64,000 nt of DNA from Bradyrhizobium sp. LMTR 3 (lineage in GTDB: Bacteria; Pseudomonadota; Alphaproteobacteria; Rhizobiales; Xanthobacteraceae): the NCBI RefSeq assembly GCF_001693485.1, contig NZ_MAXC01000012.1, positions 434,001 to 498,000 of the forward strand. The letters run 5' to 3'. Below the pieces are notes generated by a model. That model was not told the origin of the DNA. It saw only the letters and a program-made list of their open reading frames with translations, and did no database searches. Every line of letters starts with the position of its first letter. Position 1 is the first letter of the stretch. Made by a program: the position numbers and the translations under genes. Shown one piece after another: positions 16,641-27,529 of the stretch.

Positions 16641-18200
16641 TCACGGCCGCGTCGACATGTTGCTCGGCGGGCCGACGGTGCGGACCGGTTCGGCGAGTCG
16701 CGCGAACTCGCATAGCAGCGAACGCGTCTTGCGCGGGTCGATCACCTCCTCGACCCAGAATTTCTCGGCGGAGCGGAACGGCGAGCGCAGCTTGTTGAGG
16801 CGATCCTCGATCTCTTTCAGCTTCGCGGCCGGATCATCCGACCCGTCGATATCGGCGCGGTAGGCAGCCTCGATGCCGCCTTCGAGCGGCAGCGAGCCCC
16901 AATAGGCCGACGGCCAGGCATAGCGCATCGAATAGCGGTTGGCCGGCTGGTGCACGACGCCGGCGACGCCGAACGCGTTGCGCACGATGATGGTGCACCA
17001 GGGCACGGTCGACTGGTTGACCGCCGCCATCGCCCGCACGCCGTGGCGGATGGTCGCCGACTTCTCGGCCTCGAGCCCGATCATGAAGCCGGGGCAATCC
17101 ATCAGATAGACGACCGGCAGATGGAAGGTCTCGGCGAAATCGACCCAGCGCACCACCTTCTGGCAGGCTTCCGCCGTCCACGACCCACCATAGTGAAAGG
17201 GATCACTCGCCAGCAGCAGCACCGCGCGGCCCTCGAACCGGGCAAGGCCCGTGATGATCGGCCGGCCGAAATTAGCGTTCACTTCGAAGAACGAATCCTT
17301 GTCGACGACGGCGTCGATGATCGGGCGCATCTTGTAGACTTGGCGGCGATTGCGCGGCACCGCCTTCAACAGCAATTCTTCCGCGCGTTCGGGATCGTCG
17401 CTACAGGCCGTGGTCGGCGGCAGGTCATATACCGAGGACGGCAGATAGGACAGAAAACGCCTGGCGCGTTCGAACGCCTCTTCCTCGGTATCGACGGCAT
17501 CATCGACGCCGCCGGCGCGGGTCTGGATCTCGGCGCCGCCAAGCTCCTGCTTCGTCAGGTCCTGGCCGAGGCGTTTTACGACCGGCGGGCCTGCGACGAA
17601 CATCGCGGAATTTCGGGTCATGACGGAATAGTGGCTGGCGGCAAGCCGCGCCGCGCCAAGGCCCGCGACCGAACCGAGCCCGAGCGCGACCACGGGCACC
17701 CGCGCCATGTTCGCCGTCGTGAACCAGTACCAACGCGTGCCGCCGACCCCGCCCGGCAGATTCGCAGCGCCGCGCGTCTCGATCGTCTTTACCGATCCGC
17801 CGCCGCCCGAGCCTTCGATGACGCGGATGATCGGCAGGCGAAAATCGTGTGCCATCTCCTCGGCCATCAGTGGCTTGGCCGAGATCGAGGCATCGGCCGA
17901 GCCGCCGCGCACGGTGAAATCGTCGCCGACCACGACCACGGTGCGGCCGTCAACCCTGCCGCGGCCGAACACGCAGTTTGCCGGCGTCAGGTGCTTGAGT
18001 TCGCTGTTTTCGTCGTATTCGGCGATGCCGGAAATCGCGCCGATCTCGTGGAAGGAATTCTGGTCGATCAGTTTGTCGATGCGCTCACGAACCGTGAGCC
18101 GGCCCTGGTCATGCTGGCGCTTGACCTTGTCAACGCCTCCCATCTCGCGCGCGAACGCTTCGCGCCGAGCGAGCTCGTCGAGCTCCGGCTTCCAGTTCAT
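16641..18200 (-). CDS. Acyl-CoA carboxylase, carboxyltransferase beta subunit
   Basis: A 519-residue carboxyltransferase that moves CO2 from carboxybiotin to an acyl-CoA. The two crotonase-like halves are visible, with IEGSGGGGSVKTIETRGAAN and GLGSVAGLGAARLAASHYSV in the first and DCPGFMIGLEAEKSATIRHG in the second, the latter typical of the propionyl/methylcrotonyl/acetyl-CoA type. The ATG at 18200 has a GAGGATA ribosome site; its first 71 bases overlap the end of the IclR gene. The biotin carrier is encoded divergently nearby, but no biotin carboxylase is in the window. Confidence 0.9.
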   Translation of the reverse strand: MNWKPELDELARREAFAREMGGVDKVKRQHDQGRLTVRERIDKLIDQNSFHEIGAISGIAEYDENSELKHLTPANCVFGRGRVDGRTVVVVGDDFTVRGGSADASISAKPLMAEEMAHDFRLPIIRVIEGSGGGGSVKTIETRGAANLPGGVGGTRWYWFTTANMARVPVVALGLGSVAGLGAARLAASHYSVMTRNSAMFVAGPPVVKRLGQDLTKQELGGAEIQTRAGGVDDAVDTEEEAFERARRFLSYLPSSVYDLPPTTACSDDPERAEELLLKAVPRNRRQVYKMRPIIDAVVDKDSFFEVNANFGRPIITGLARFEGRAVLLLASDPFHYGGSWTAEACQKVVRWVDFAETFHLPVVYLMDCPGFMIGLEAEKSATIRHGVRAMAAVNQSTVPWCTIIVRNAFGVAGVVHQPANRYSMRYAWPSAYWGSLPLEGGIEAAYRADIDGSDDPAAKLKEIEDRLNKLRSPFRSAEKFWVEEVIDPRKTRSLLCEFARLAEPVRTVGPPSNMSTRP

Positions 18201-19107
18201 TCGTATCCTCCGTCTTGATGATCTTGTTGTTATTATGGGCCGGCGCCGGAAGCGGCTTTCTTTCGATCCGGTTGGCGAAGATGTCGCCCTCGGCGCCTTC
18301 CAGCAGGCCGCCGATCGCAACGCTGAGTTCGAGCATCTGCGGCGCCACTTCCTGGTGCAACCGCTTCTCGTCGAACATCGCGGCGAGAAGGCCGATCGTC
18401 ACGACGACAAAGGTTTGATATTGCGGCGACCACACCGGCACCGCGCAGCCGTTGATATGCGGGCTCCAGGTGCCGCAGCCCACGACATAGCCGTGTTCGC
18501 GCAAATGGCGGCGGTTATCCTCGATGCGCGCCTTCAACAGCGCCGCGTCTGCCGGGATCTCGCGCTCCATTTCGGCGATCAGGGCGTCGCCGACGTCGGT
18601 GTCGAGCGCTGCGGTGTAGGCAAAGCCGGCCGCGGTGCTCGTCATCGAGATGCGGCTGCCGGTGCCTTCGTGCAGGCCGAGCGCGTTCGCCGCGCGCGCG
18701 AATTCGAGATAGACGAGGTGATAGCGATCGGGGATCACGAAGCCGACGGTGCCCGGCAATTGATCGGCGACGTCCTGCAGACGCAGCCTGATCAGATTGC
18801 GAAGCTGCAACCCCTTCATCATCGAGGTGCTCATCGCCACCGCGCTTGGACCGATGCGGTATTTCTGGTCGCGCGGCAGATAGACGAGCTGGCCCATCCG
18901 CGTCAGCGTGTGGGTGAGCCGCGATACCGTCGACCGCGGCAGACCACAGCGGCTGGAAATTTCCAGATTGCCTAGTCTCGCTTCATGACCTTCGAAGCAG
19001 CGCAAGACGTCGAACGCCCGCGACACCACCTGGATCACATCACCCTCGCCCGCCAGATCGCTGGCGAGCATTCCTTGTTTGCTAAGCCTTTCCGAGCGTC
19101 TTCCCAT
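18130..19107 (-). CDS. IclR-family transcriptional regulator
   Basis: A 325-residue IclR protein. The winged helix domain is at about residues 25-80 (VVSRAFDVLRCFEGHEARLG, then CGLPRSTVSRLTHTL) and the GAF-like effector domain follows (VGFVIPDRYHLVYLEFAR). The tail is about 30 residues longer than usual, polar and basic, and is coded in the 71-base overlap with the carboxylase gene. I use the ATG at 19107. It faces the biotin-carrier gene across a gap with two operator-like palindromes, and probably controls the carboxylase, carrier and perhaps the TAXI transporter. Confidence 0.9.
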   Translation of the reverse strand: MGRRSERLSKQGMLASDLAGEGDVIQVVSRAFDVLRCFEGHEARLGNLEISSRCGLPRSTVSRLTHTLTRMGQLVYLPRDQKYRIGPSAVAMSTSMMKGLQLRNLIRLRLQDVADQLPGTVGFVIPDRYHLVYLEFARAANALGLHEGTGSRISMTSTAAGFAYTAALDTDVGDALIAEMEREIPADAALLKARIEDNRRHLREHGYVVGCGTWSPHINGCAVPVWSPQYQTFVVVTIGLLAAMFDEKRLHQEVAPQMLELSVAIGGLLEGAEGDIFANRIERKPLPAPAHNNNKIIKTEDTNELEAGARRARSARSVRARDGRR

Positions 19108-19128
19108 TGTTATGGCTCCATGGCCTAA

Positions 19129-19162
19129 TTCCGCCCTGCGGAACAAAATTCCACTTGCAGAA
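19129..19162. promoter_or_regulatory. Two tandem IclR-type operator palindromes
   Basis: The perfect dyad TTCCGC-CCT-GCGGAA (19129-19143) is followed by TTCCACTTGCAGAA (19149-19162). The starts are exactly 20 bases apart, so they lie close to the same face of the helix. TTCCGC-N3-GCGGAA is a pattern I associate with IclR-family binding sites. They sit between the iclR-like gene and the biotin-carrier gene. Confidence 0.6.
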
Positions 19163-19247
19163 CAAACTACCTCAGGCAATCTGCGGCGACAACAAAAAGC
19201 CGTTCACGAGGACAGCCTGTCCGTCAGACGGTCCCGGGAGAACGGAA

Positions 19248-19469
19248 ATGCCAGAGATCAAGATTGTCACCGAAGTCGCCGGACGCGTGTGCGCGCTTCC
19301 CGTCGCAACTGGTGGCAATGTCGGCGACGGCGACGAGATCGCTTTCGTCGAAGCCATGAAGATGGAAATTCCGGTCACGTCGACGACGGCCGGAAAGATC
19401 AAGGCCATCCTGGTCAAACTCGACGACGTTATCGCCGAAGGACAGGTTGTCGCGATCATCGAAGCTTAA
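19248..19469 (+). CDS. Stand-alone biotin carboxyl carrier protein
   Basis: A 73-residue biotinyl domain and nothing else. The biotinylation motif EAMKME is present with K38 as the acceptor, and the two flanking hairpins (GRVCALPVATGGNVGDGDE and AGKIKAILVKLDDVIAEGQV) are complete. Only the ATG at 19248 gives a domain-sized start. It would carry carboxybiotin to the carboxyltransferase encoded 1 kb away on the other strand; the biotin carboxylase must come from elsewhere. Such small carriers accompany some acyl-CoA carboxylases. Confidence 0.9.
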   Translation: MPEIKIVTEVAGRVCALPVATGGNVGDGDEIAFVEAMKMEIPVTSTTAGKIKAILVKLDDVIAEGQVVAIIEA

Positions 19470-19630
19470 CCGGATCACGGCATAAACTTTTTTGGAACGA
19501 GTTCCGCGACAATCTGTCCAGCTCTGGTATTGACGTGTACGCACGTAACGTTGCCATCGCCAGCCGCGATATGACATGATCGACGCTAACGAGAGAATTT
19601 TCGCATAGCGAAACAATCTGAGGGGAAAAT

Positions 19631-20794
19631 ATGACTTACCGCTTTAAGGCGCTCGCGCCACTCGCCCTTGCAGGCATCTCATGGCTGACCTTGCCGGCGG
19701 CTTCTGCGGAAGACGTCAAGCTGCCGCCGACGATGGTGGTCACCGCCTATGACACCGGCACGGCAGGCTTCAACATCGCCGTCGGCGTCGGCAAGATGAT
19801 GAAGGACAAATACGGCACCGATGTTCGCGTGCTGCCGGCCGGCAACGACGTGGCGCGACTGGCGCCGCTGCGCGCCAAGCGCGCGGCCATGTCCGCGATG
19901 GGTTCCGGCACCTATTTCGCCCAGGAAGGCGTGTTCGAATTCGGTACCAAGGAATGGGGTCCGCAGCCGCTGCAACTCGTGCTGTCCACGGTCGATTGCA
20001 ACGCCGCCACGCTCGGCGTCGCCAAGGATTCCGGTGTGACCGAGATCAAGCAACTCAAGGGCAAGCGCGTGGGCTTTGTGGTCGGTTCGCCGGCGCTGAA
20101 TCAGAACGCGCTCGCCATCCTGGCTTTCGGCGACCTCAAGCAAAGCGACGTCAAGGTCGTCGAGTTTTCGAGCTACGGCGCGATGTGGAAGGGTATGATC
20201 AACAACGACGTCGACGCTGCTTTCGCCACCACCATCACCGGTCCGGCGAAGGAACTCGAGACATCACCGCGCGGCATCATCTGGCCGCCCTTGCCCCACA
20301 ACGACAAGGCCGGCTGGGAGCGCGTGAAAAAGGTCGGCTCGTTCTTCTTCCCGCACGTCGCGACCTGCGGCGCCGGCATCACCAAGGACAAGCCGATCGA
20401 GCTCGGCAACTATCCCTACCCGATTTTCATGGCATACGGGACGCTGCCCGCCGACGAGGTCTATGCCATCACCAAGGCGATGATCACGGGCTACGACGCC
20501 TACAAGGATTCCGCGCCGGGCGCGGCCGGTCTTGCGGCCGACCGCCAGACCAAGAACTGGGTAGTTCCGGTGCATCCGGGCGCCGCCAGGGCGCTAAAGG
20601 AAGCCGGCCAATGGACCGACGCGCAGGAAGCCTACAACAAGGAATTGCTGAAGCGCCAGCAAGTGCTGGCCGCCGCATGGACGGACTACGGCAAGTCCAG
20701 CCCGCCATCGGATGACAAGGCGTTTCTCGAAGGCTGGATGAAGGCGCGGGCCGCGGCGCTGGCAAAGGCGAACATGCCCAACGGCTTTGAATAG
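19631..20794 (+). CDS. TAXI-family TRAP transporter solute-binding protein
   Basis: A 387-residue periplasmic binding protein. The signal peptide is clear (hydrophobic core LALAGISWLTLPAASA, with cleavage after ASA, about residue 26). The TAXI-type start MVVTAYDTGTAGFNIAVGVG and the GSGTYFAQEG segment follow. Members bind small carboxylates such as glutamate or 2-oxoglutarate. It is followed 48 bases later by the fused membrane subunit and then by a glutaminase, so glutamate or a related dicarboxylate is an attractive but unproven ligand. A GGAAC-GA-GTTCC dyad lies upstream at 19494-19505. Confidence 0.88.
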   Translation: MTYRFKALAPLALAGISWLTLPAASAEDVKLPPTMVVTAYDTGTAGFNIAVGVGKMMKDKYGTDVRVLPAGNDVARLAPLRAKRAAMSAMGSGTYFAQEGVFEFGTKEWGPQPLQLVLSTVDCNAATLGVAKDSGVTEIKQLKGKRVGFVVGSPALNQNALAILAFGDLKQSDVKVVEFSSYGAMWKGMINNDVDAAFATTITGPAKELETSPRGIIWPPLPHNDKAGWERVKKVGSFFFPHVATCGAGITKDKPIELGNYPYPIFMAYGTLPADEVYAITKAMITGYDAYKDSAPGAAGLAADRQTKNWVVPVHPGAARALKEAGQWTDAQEAYNKELLKRQQVLAAAWTDYGKSSPPSDDKAFLEGWMKARAAALAKANMPNGFE

Positions 20795-20842
20795 CGCTGC
20801 CTCACTCGCCTCGGGGTCTAAGGCGAATACCGTCTAGGGGGA

Positions 20843-22912
20843 ATGATGTCACCTGCTGCGAGTGATAGCGTAGCCGCGCCTGCAAAACGAATTGAGTTCG
20901 ACGACCCGCATGCCAACATGCAGGAAGCCGAAGTCACGCGGGTGCGGACATTGCGCGGGGCGTGGCGCTGGGCGCTGGTGGTTGCAACGGCAGTAACCAT
21001 CCTGCTGTGCATCAACCAGCAATTCTCCCTGCGCTTCTTCCTCGGCTACACCCAGCTCAACACCGAGTATTTCTATCTCCTGATCGCGCTGATGCTGCCG
21101 TTCACGTTCCTGATCTTTCCGGGAACCGGGAGCGCGCCGCTCGATCGAATTCCCTGGTATGACATCCTGCTTTTTGTCGCCACTTTCGCCTGCGCAATCC
21201 TTCTGATGCGCAGCGTCCGCAAGGCGGCGGAAGCCGGCTGGGAATTCGGCGGCGCGCCGACCGACGTCATCGTTGCGGGCGTCATCATGTGGGTCGTGCT
21301 GATGGAGGCGTTGCGGCGCACGGGCGGCTGGAGCCTGCTGCTGAGCGTGCTGCCGTTTACGGTCTATCCCCTGTTCGCCGATGCGACGTGGCTTGGGCCG
21401 TTTCGCGGCACCCAATCGACGCTGGAACAGGCGACGTCCTATCACGTGCTTTCGGGCGAAAGCCTCCTCGGTATTCCGATCCAGGCCTTTGCCGATACCG
21501 TGATCGGCTTTCTGGTGTTCGGCACGGCCCTGATGATGACGGGCGCCGGGAAATTCTTCATCAACCTGTCGTTTGCGATGTGCGGCACCTTCCGCGGCGG
21601 CGCCGCCAAGGTCTGCATCTTTGCCAGCGGCCTGCTCGGCATGATGTCGGGCTCGATCATCTCCAACGTGCTGACCGCCGGCACCATGACCATTCCCGTC
21701 ATGAAGAAGAGCGGCTTCCGCGCCTCCTATGCCGCTGCAATCGAGGCGTGCGCCTCGACCGGTGCGGTACTGGCGCCGCCGGTGATGGGCGCGACCGCGT
21801 TCGTCATCGCGCAGTTCCTCAACGTGAGCTACGCGGACGTCGCGCTCGCTGCGATCGTTCCGGCGGCCCTCTACTATATCGGCCTGTTCATGCAGGTGGA
21901 TTCCTATGCCGCCCGCCACGGATTGAAGGGCATACCGCGCGCCGAGCTGCCGAAGGTATGGGACACGATCAAGGACGGCTGGTACTACGTTTTCGTCATC
22001 GTGCTGCTGATCGTGATGCTGCTCTACTTCAAGCGTGAGAGCCACGCGCCGTTCTACGCCACTGCGCTGCTTTTGGTGCTGAACCAGCTCTTCTCCAAGG
22101 ATACCCGCTGGACGCCGACGACAATCACTAAGTTCCTGGAGATCAACGGACGTACCTTTGTCGAGCTGGTCGGCATTCTCGCCGGCTGCGGGCTCCTGAT
22201 CGGCGCATTCTCGATGACCGGCGTGGTGTCGAGCCTTGCCAACGATCTGTTGCGGATCGCCGGCGACAACGCGCTCCTGCTGCTTGGCATGTGCGCCATC
22301 ACCAGCCTCATTCTCGGGCTCGGGCTGACCACAACGGCCTGCTATATCTTCCTTGCCATCCTGGTGGCTCCTGCGCTGGAGAAGCTCGGCCTCAACCGTA
22401 TCGCCGTGCACATGTTCATCTTTTACTGGGGCATGCTGTCGTCGATCACGCCACCGGTCGCCATTGCGTCCTTTGCCGCAGCCGGCATTGCCGGATCGCC
22501 AGCGATGAAGACGGGGTGGGAATCGATGTGGGTGGGCAGCATCATCTATTTCATTCCGTTCTTCTTCGTATTGAACCCGGCGCTCGTGCTGCAGGGAGCA
22601 AATCCCTATCTCGAATGCCTGGGACTGATGGGGCTTGTCGCGTTCGGCACGCTGTTCATCTGCGGCGGCATCCAGGGCTATCAGGCCTTTGTCGGCGATC
22701 TCAGAGCCGCCGGCGCGCTGGAGTGGCCGCTGCGGGTGCTGTTCGTAATTGGCGGCTTCGTGGTAGCGACGCCGGGCGGCGGAATCCTGCCGCTGTCGCA
22801 GATGCAGGTGACCCTGCTCGGTCTCGCCATTCTCATTCCTGCGGCGCTGGTCGCGCTGCTGCTGGTGCGCCGCCAGGCGCTGGCGCCGTCGAACCGGTTG
22901 CACGCACCCTGA
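20843..22912 (+). CDS. TRAP transporter fused permease (4TM+12TM)
   Basis: A 689-residue membrane protein with the small DctQ-like and large DctM-like parts fused, the form that partners TAXI binding proteins. It has many hydrophobic segments, and the DctM core shows AAIEACASTGAVLAPPVMGA and MLSSITPPVAIASFAAAGIA, typical of these permeases. It drives ion-coupled uptake of the ligand delivered by the preceding protein. Two adjacent ATGs compete: the second (20846) is better spaced from TAGGGGGA. The glutaminase gene starts 22 bases after the stop, implying one operon. Confidence 0.9.
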   Translation: MMSPAASDSVAAPAKRIEFDDPHANMQEAEVTRVRTLRGAWRWALVVATAVTILLCINQQFSLRFFLGYTQLNTEYFYLLIALMLPFTFLIFPGTGSAPLDRIPWYDILLFVATFACAILLMRSVRKAAEAGWEFGGAPTDVIVAGVIMWVVLMEALRRTGGWSLLLSVLPFTVYPLFADATWLGPFRGTQSTLEQATSYHVLSGESLLGIPIQAFADTVIGFLVFGTALMMTGAGKFFINLSFAMCGTFRGGAAKVCIFASGLLGMMSGSIISNVLTAGTMTIPVMKKSGFRASYAAAIEACASTGAVLAPPVMGATAFVIAQFLNVSYADVALAAIVPAALYYIGLFMQVDSYAARHGLKGIPRAELPKVWDTIKDGWYYVFVIVLLIVMLLYFKRESHAPFYATALLLVLNQLFSKDTRWTPTTITKFLEINGRTFVELVGILAGCGLLIGAFSMTGVVSSLANDLLRIAGDNALLLLGMCAITSLILGLGLTTTACYIFLAILVAPALEKLGLNRIAVHMFIFYWGMLSSITPPVAIASFAAAGIAGSPAMKTGWESMWVGSIIYFIPFFFVLNPALVLQGANPYLECLGLMGLVAFGTLFICGGIQGYQAFVGDLRAAGALEWPLRVLFVIGGFVVATPGGGILPLSQMQVTLLGLAILIPAALVALLLVRRQALAPSNRLHAP

Positions 22913-22934
22913 TTGCGTTGCACAACAAGAGGCG

Positions 22935-24794
22935 ATGAAACAGTCGCCGCTTCCGTTCACGACCGGTCCCACAGCCTGGACCGGTTCGATACCGCCTTTG
23001 CTGCGGTTCCTGAAAGCCTGCCACGCCGAATTCACCTCAGAGGCGGGTGGCGCGGTCGCCGACTACATCCCTGAGCTCGGCAAAGCCGATCCTGCCCATT
23101 TCGGCATCAGCCTCGCCACCCTCGACGGCCATGTCTACGAAGTCGGCGACACGCAGGTCCCCTTCACCATTCAGTCGATGTCAAAGCCCTTCGTCTTCGC
23201 GCTGGCGCTCGACACGCTGGGGGCGGCACGGGTCGAGAGCGTCATCGGCGTCGAGCCGTCGGGCGATCCCTTCAACTCGATCCGCCTCAACGCCGAGAAC
23301 CGTCCCTTCAACCCGATGGTCAATGCCGGCGCGATCTCCTGCTCCGGCCTGATCCACGAGGCCAAGGGCGACGCGGCATTCGAATACATCAGGCAGGCGC
23401 TGGGCCGGTTTGCCGGGCGCGAGCTCGACGTCGACGATGCCGTCTATGCTTCCGAAAGCGCGACCGGCGATCGCAACCGGGCGATCGGCTACCTCCTGCG
23501 CACCAACGCGGTGATCAAGGAGAACGTGGCCGCCGTGCTGGAGGTCTATTTCCGGCAATGCGCCATCCTGGTGACGGCGCGTGATATCGCGGTAATGGCG
23601 GCGACGCTCGCCAACCGCGGCATCAATCCCGTGACGGGCGAGCAGGTGATGACGCCCTATGCCATCTCGCGCACGCTTTCGGTGATGACGAGCTCCGGCA
23701 TGTACGATTATGCGGGAGAGTGGATCTACCGGATCGGCATCCCCGCCAAGAGCGGGGTTGGCGGCGGCATCCTCGCGGCGCTCCCGGCGCGGCTCGGGCT
23801 CGGCAGCTATTCGCCAAAACTCGACAAGCACGGCAACAGCGTGCGCGGCATCAAGGTCTGCGAGGCGCTATCGTCACATTACGATCTTCACATGCTCAAC
23901 CGCAGCGACGATGCGCGGACCAGCATCATCGCCGATTACGACATCGGCAACAGCCCCTCGCGGCGCGTGCGGCGCGCGCAGGAGCAGAACATCCTTGCCG
24001 CGCACCACCAGGAGGTTCGCGTGATCGAGCTGGTCGGAACGCTGTCGTTTTCAAACGTCGACTACGTCTCGCGCCAGCTTGCGGCCAGGCCACGCCCGCA
24101 ACTGGTCATCTTCGACCTGCGCCGTGTCACCGCCATGACCCGCGCCGGCGCCCGCCTGCTCGCCGAGGAATTCCGCGAGCTCGCCGCGCACCACGTCACG
24201 GTGGTTCTGTCCGGCATCAGGCGCTCGTCGCCGGACTGGAAAGCGATCGCGGAATGGACCGAAGGTCTCACCAATATCCGCAACTATTATCTGCTCGACG
24301 CCGCCATCGAATGGGCGGAAGACCAGCTCGTCTATCGCTACGGCGGCGCCATCGACTTCTTCGAGGCGACCGAACTCTCCGAGCAATCGCTGCTAACCGG
24401 ATTGACGGAGGAGGAATTGACCGGTCTCGCTGCGCACGCGTCAATCCGGACCTATCAAACCGGCGAGAAGATCATCTCCGCCGGCGATCCCGCCGCATCG
24501 CTGTTCTTCTTGCGGAGCGGCGCAGTCCACGTCACCCTGCCCGACGGAGTGAGGCTGGCGACGTTGACGGCAGGCATGCCCTTTGGCGAAATGGCGCTGC
24601 TGGAGCCGCAGCGTTCCGCCGACGTGCTGGCCGACATGGCCGCGACCGCGTATGAAGTTTCACTCAGTGATTTCGAGCGCTTCCGGAAACAGCATCCGCG
24701 CGCCGGCGAGCGCATCATGCGCAATCTTGCGCAATTGCTGGCCGATCGGCTGATCCTCGCCAACGCCAAGCTGGATTTGTTGACGGCGGGATAG
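22935..24794 (+). CDS. Glutaminase fused to STAS and cyclic-nucleotide-binding domains
   Basis: A 619-residue protein, twice the size of a simple glutaminase (about 310). Residues 20-310 are the serine-lysine glutaminase, which converts glutamine to glutamate and ammonia: IQSMSKPF gives S81 and K84, with NPMVNAGAI and AKSGVGGGI also present. A STAS-like domain follows (about 360-455, with VIELVGTLSFS and VIFDLRRVTAMT), then a cNMP-binding domain (about 485-605) with the phosphate cassette FGEMALLEPQRSADVLA. No membrane segments are seen. Known family members have this three-part form; here enzyme activity or localisation may respond to a nucleotide. Confidence 0.9.
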   Translation: MKQSPLPFTTGPTAWTGSIPPLLRFLKACHAEFTSEAGGAVADYIPELGKADPAHFGISLATLDGHVYEVGDTQVPFTIQSMSKPFVFALALDTLGAARVESVIGVEPSGDPFNSIRLNAENRPFNPMVNAGAISCSGLIHEAKGDAAFEYIRQALGRFAGRELDVDDAVYASESATGDRNRAIGYLLRTNAVIKENVAAVLEVYFRQCAILVTARDIAVMAATLANRGINPVTGEQVMTPYAISRTLSVMTSSGMYDYAGEWIYRIGIPAKSGVGGGILAALPARLGLGSYSPKLDKHGNSVRGIKVCEALSSHYDLHMLNRSDDARTSIIADYDIGNSPSRRVRRAQEQNILAAHHQEVRVIELVGTLSFSNVDYVSRQLAARPRPQLVIFDLRRVTAMTRAGARLLAEEFRELAAHHVTVVLSGIRRSSPDWKAIAEWTEGLTNIRNYYLLDAAIEWAEDQLVYRYGGAIDFFEATELSEQSLLTGLTEEELTGLAAHASIRTYQTGEKIISAGDPAASLFFLRSGAVHVTLPDGVRLATLTAGMPFGEMALLEPQRSADVLADMAATAYEVSLSDFERFRKQHPRAGERIMRNLAQLLADRLILANAKLDLLTAG

Positions 24795-24821
24795 ACTGGA
24801 TTGGGTAGAGGTTCACGGGCC

Positions 24822-24960
24822 GCATGGTTCGAGACGCCCGGCGCTGCCGGGCTCCTCACCATGAGGATCATGGATTCGTATCCGGATTCGACACTGCGAG
24901 ACCTCATCCTGAGGAGCATTGCAACGCGATGCGTCTCGAAGGATGAAGCCCGGCACGCAG
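24822..24960. repeat. Palindromic repeat of the GGTTCGAGACG/CCTCATCCTGAGGAG family
   Basis: Contains CATGGTTCGAGACGCCCGGC, CTCACCATGAGG, CCTCATCCTGAGGAGC and GCGTCTCGAAGGATG, the modules that recur near 46.9 and 58.1 kb. It fills the gap between the convergent glutaminase and tex genes. Confidence 0.75.
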
Positions 24961-24966
24961 CCTATT

Positions 24967-27303
<2,337 letters not shown>

Positions 27304-27529
27304 GCGACCTCTTTCCAAAGCCGATTGCGGCGGGAGGACCGGCCGCGGGGACGCAGCTTATGGACCATCTCGGATTGATTTGCCAACCCGCCGCACGAAA
27401 GAAATTGATCTGTGGATCGGGCCCATCGGTCAACGCCAGGCACGCGAGATTCGCAAAAGAAGCACAACGAGATAAGGGTGGATTGATGGCCCTGTTATGT
27501 GTAAACGGGCGCTCCCTCCCGGAGCTCCC

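Noticed and set aside
19494..19505. GGAAC-GA-GTTCC dyad upstream of the TAXI gene as a third IclR site
   Set aside because: The arms are only five bases, the spacer differs from the two sites at 19129-19162, and the position fits no clear promoter.
20849..23035. 728-residue open frame on the minus strand
   Set aside because: It is a shadow of the fused TRAP permease; its composition (Q, R, H rich) has no fold-like pattern, and it crosses into the glutaminase gene.
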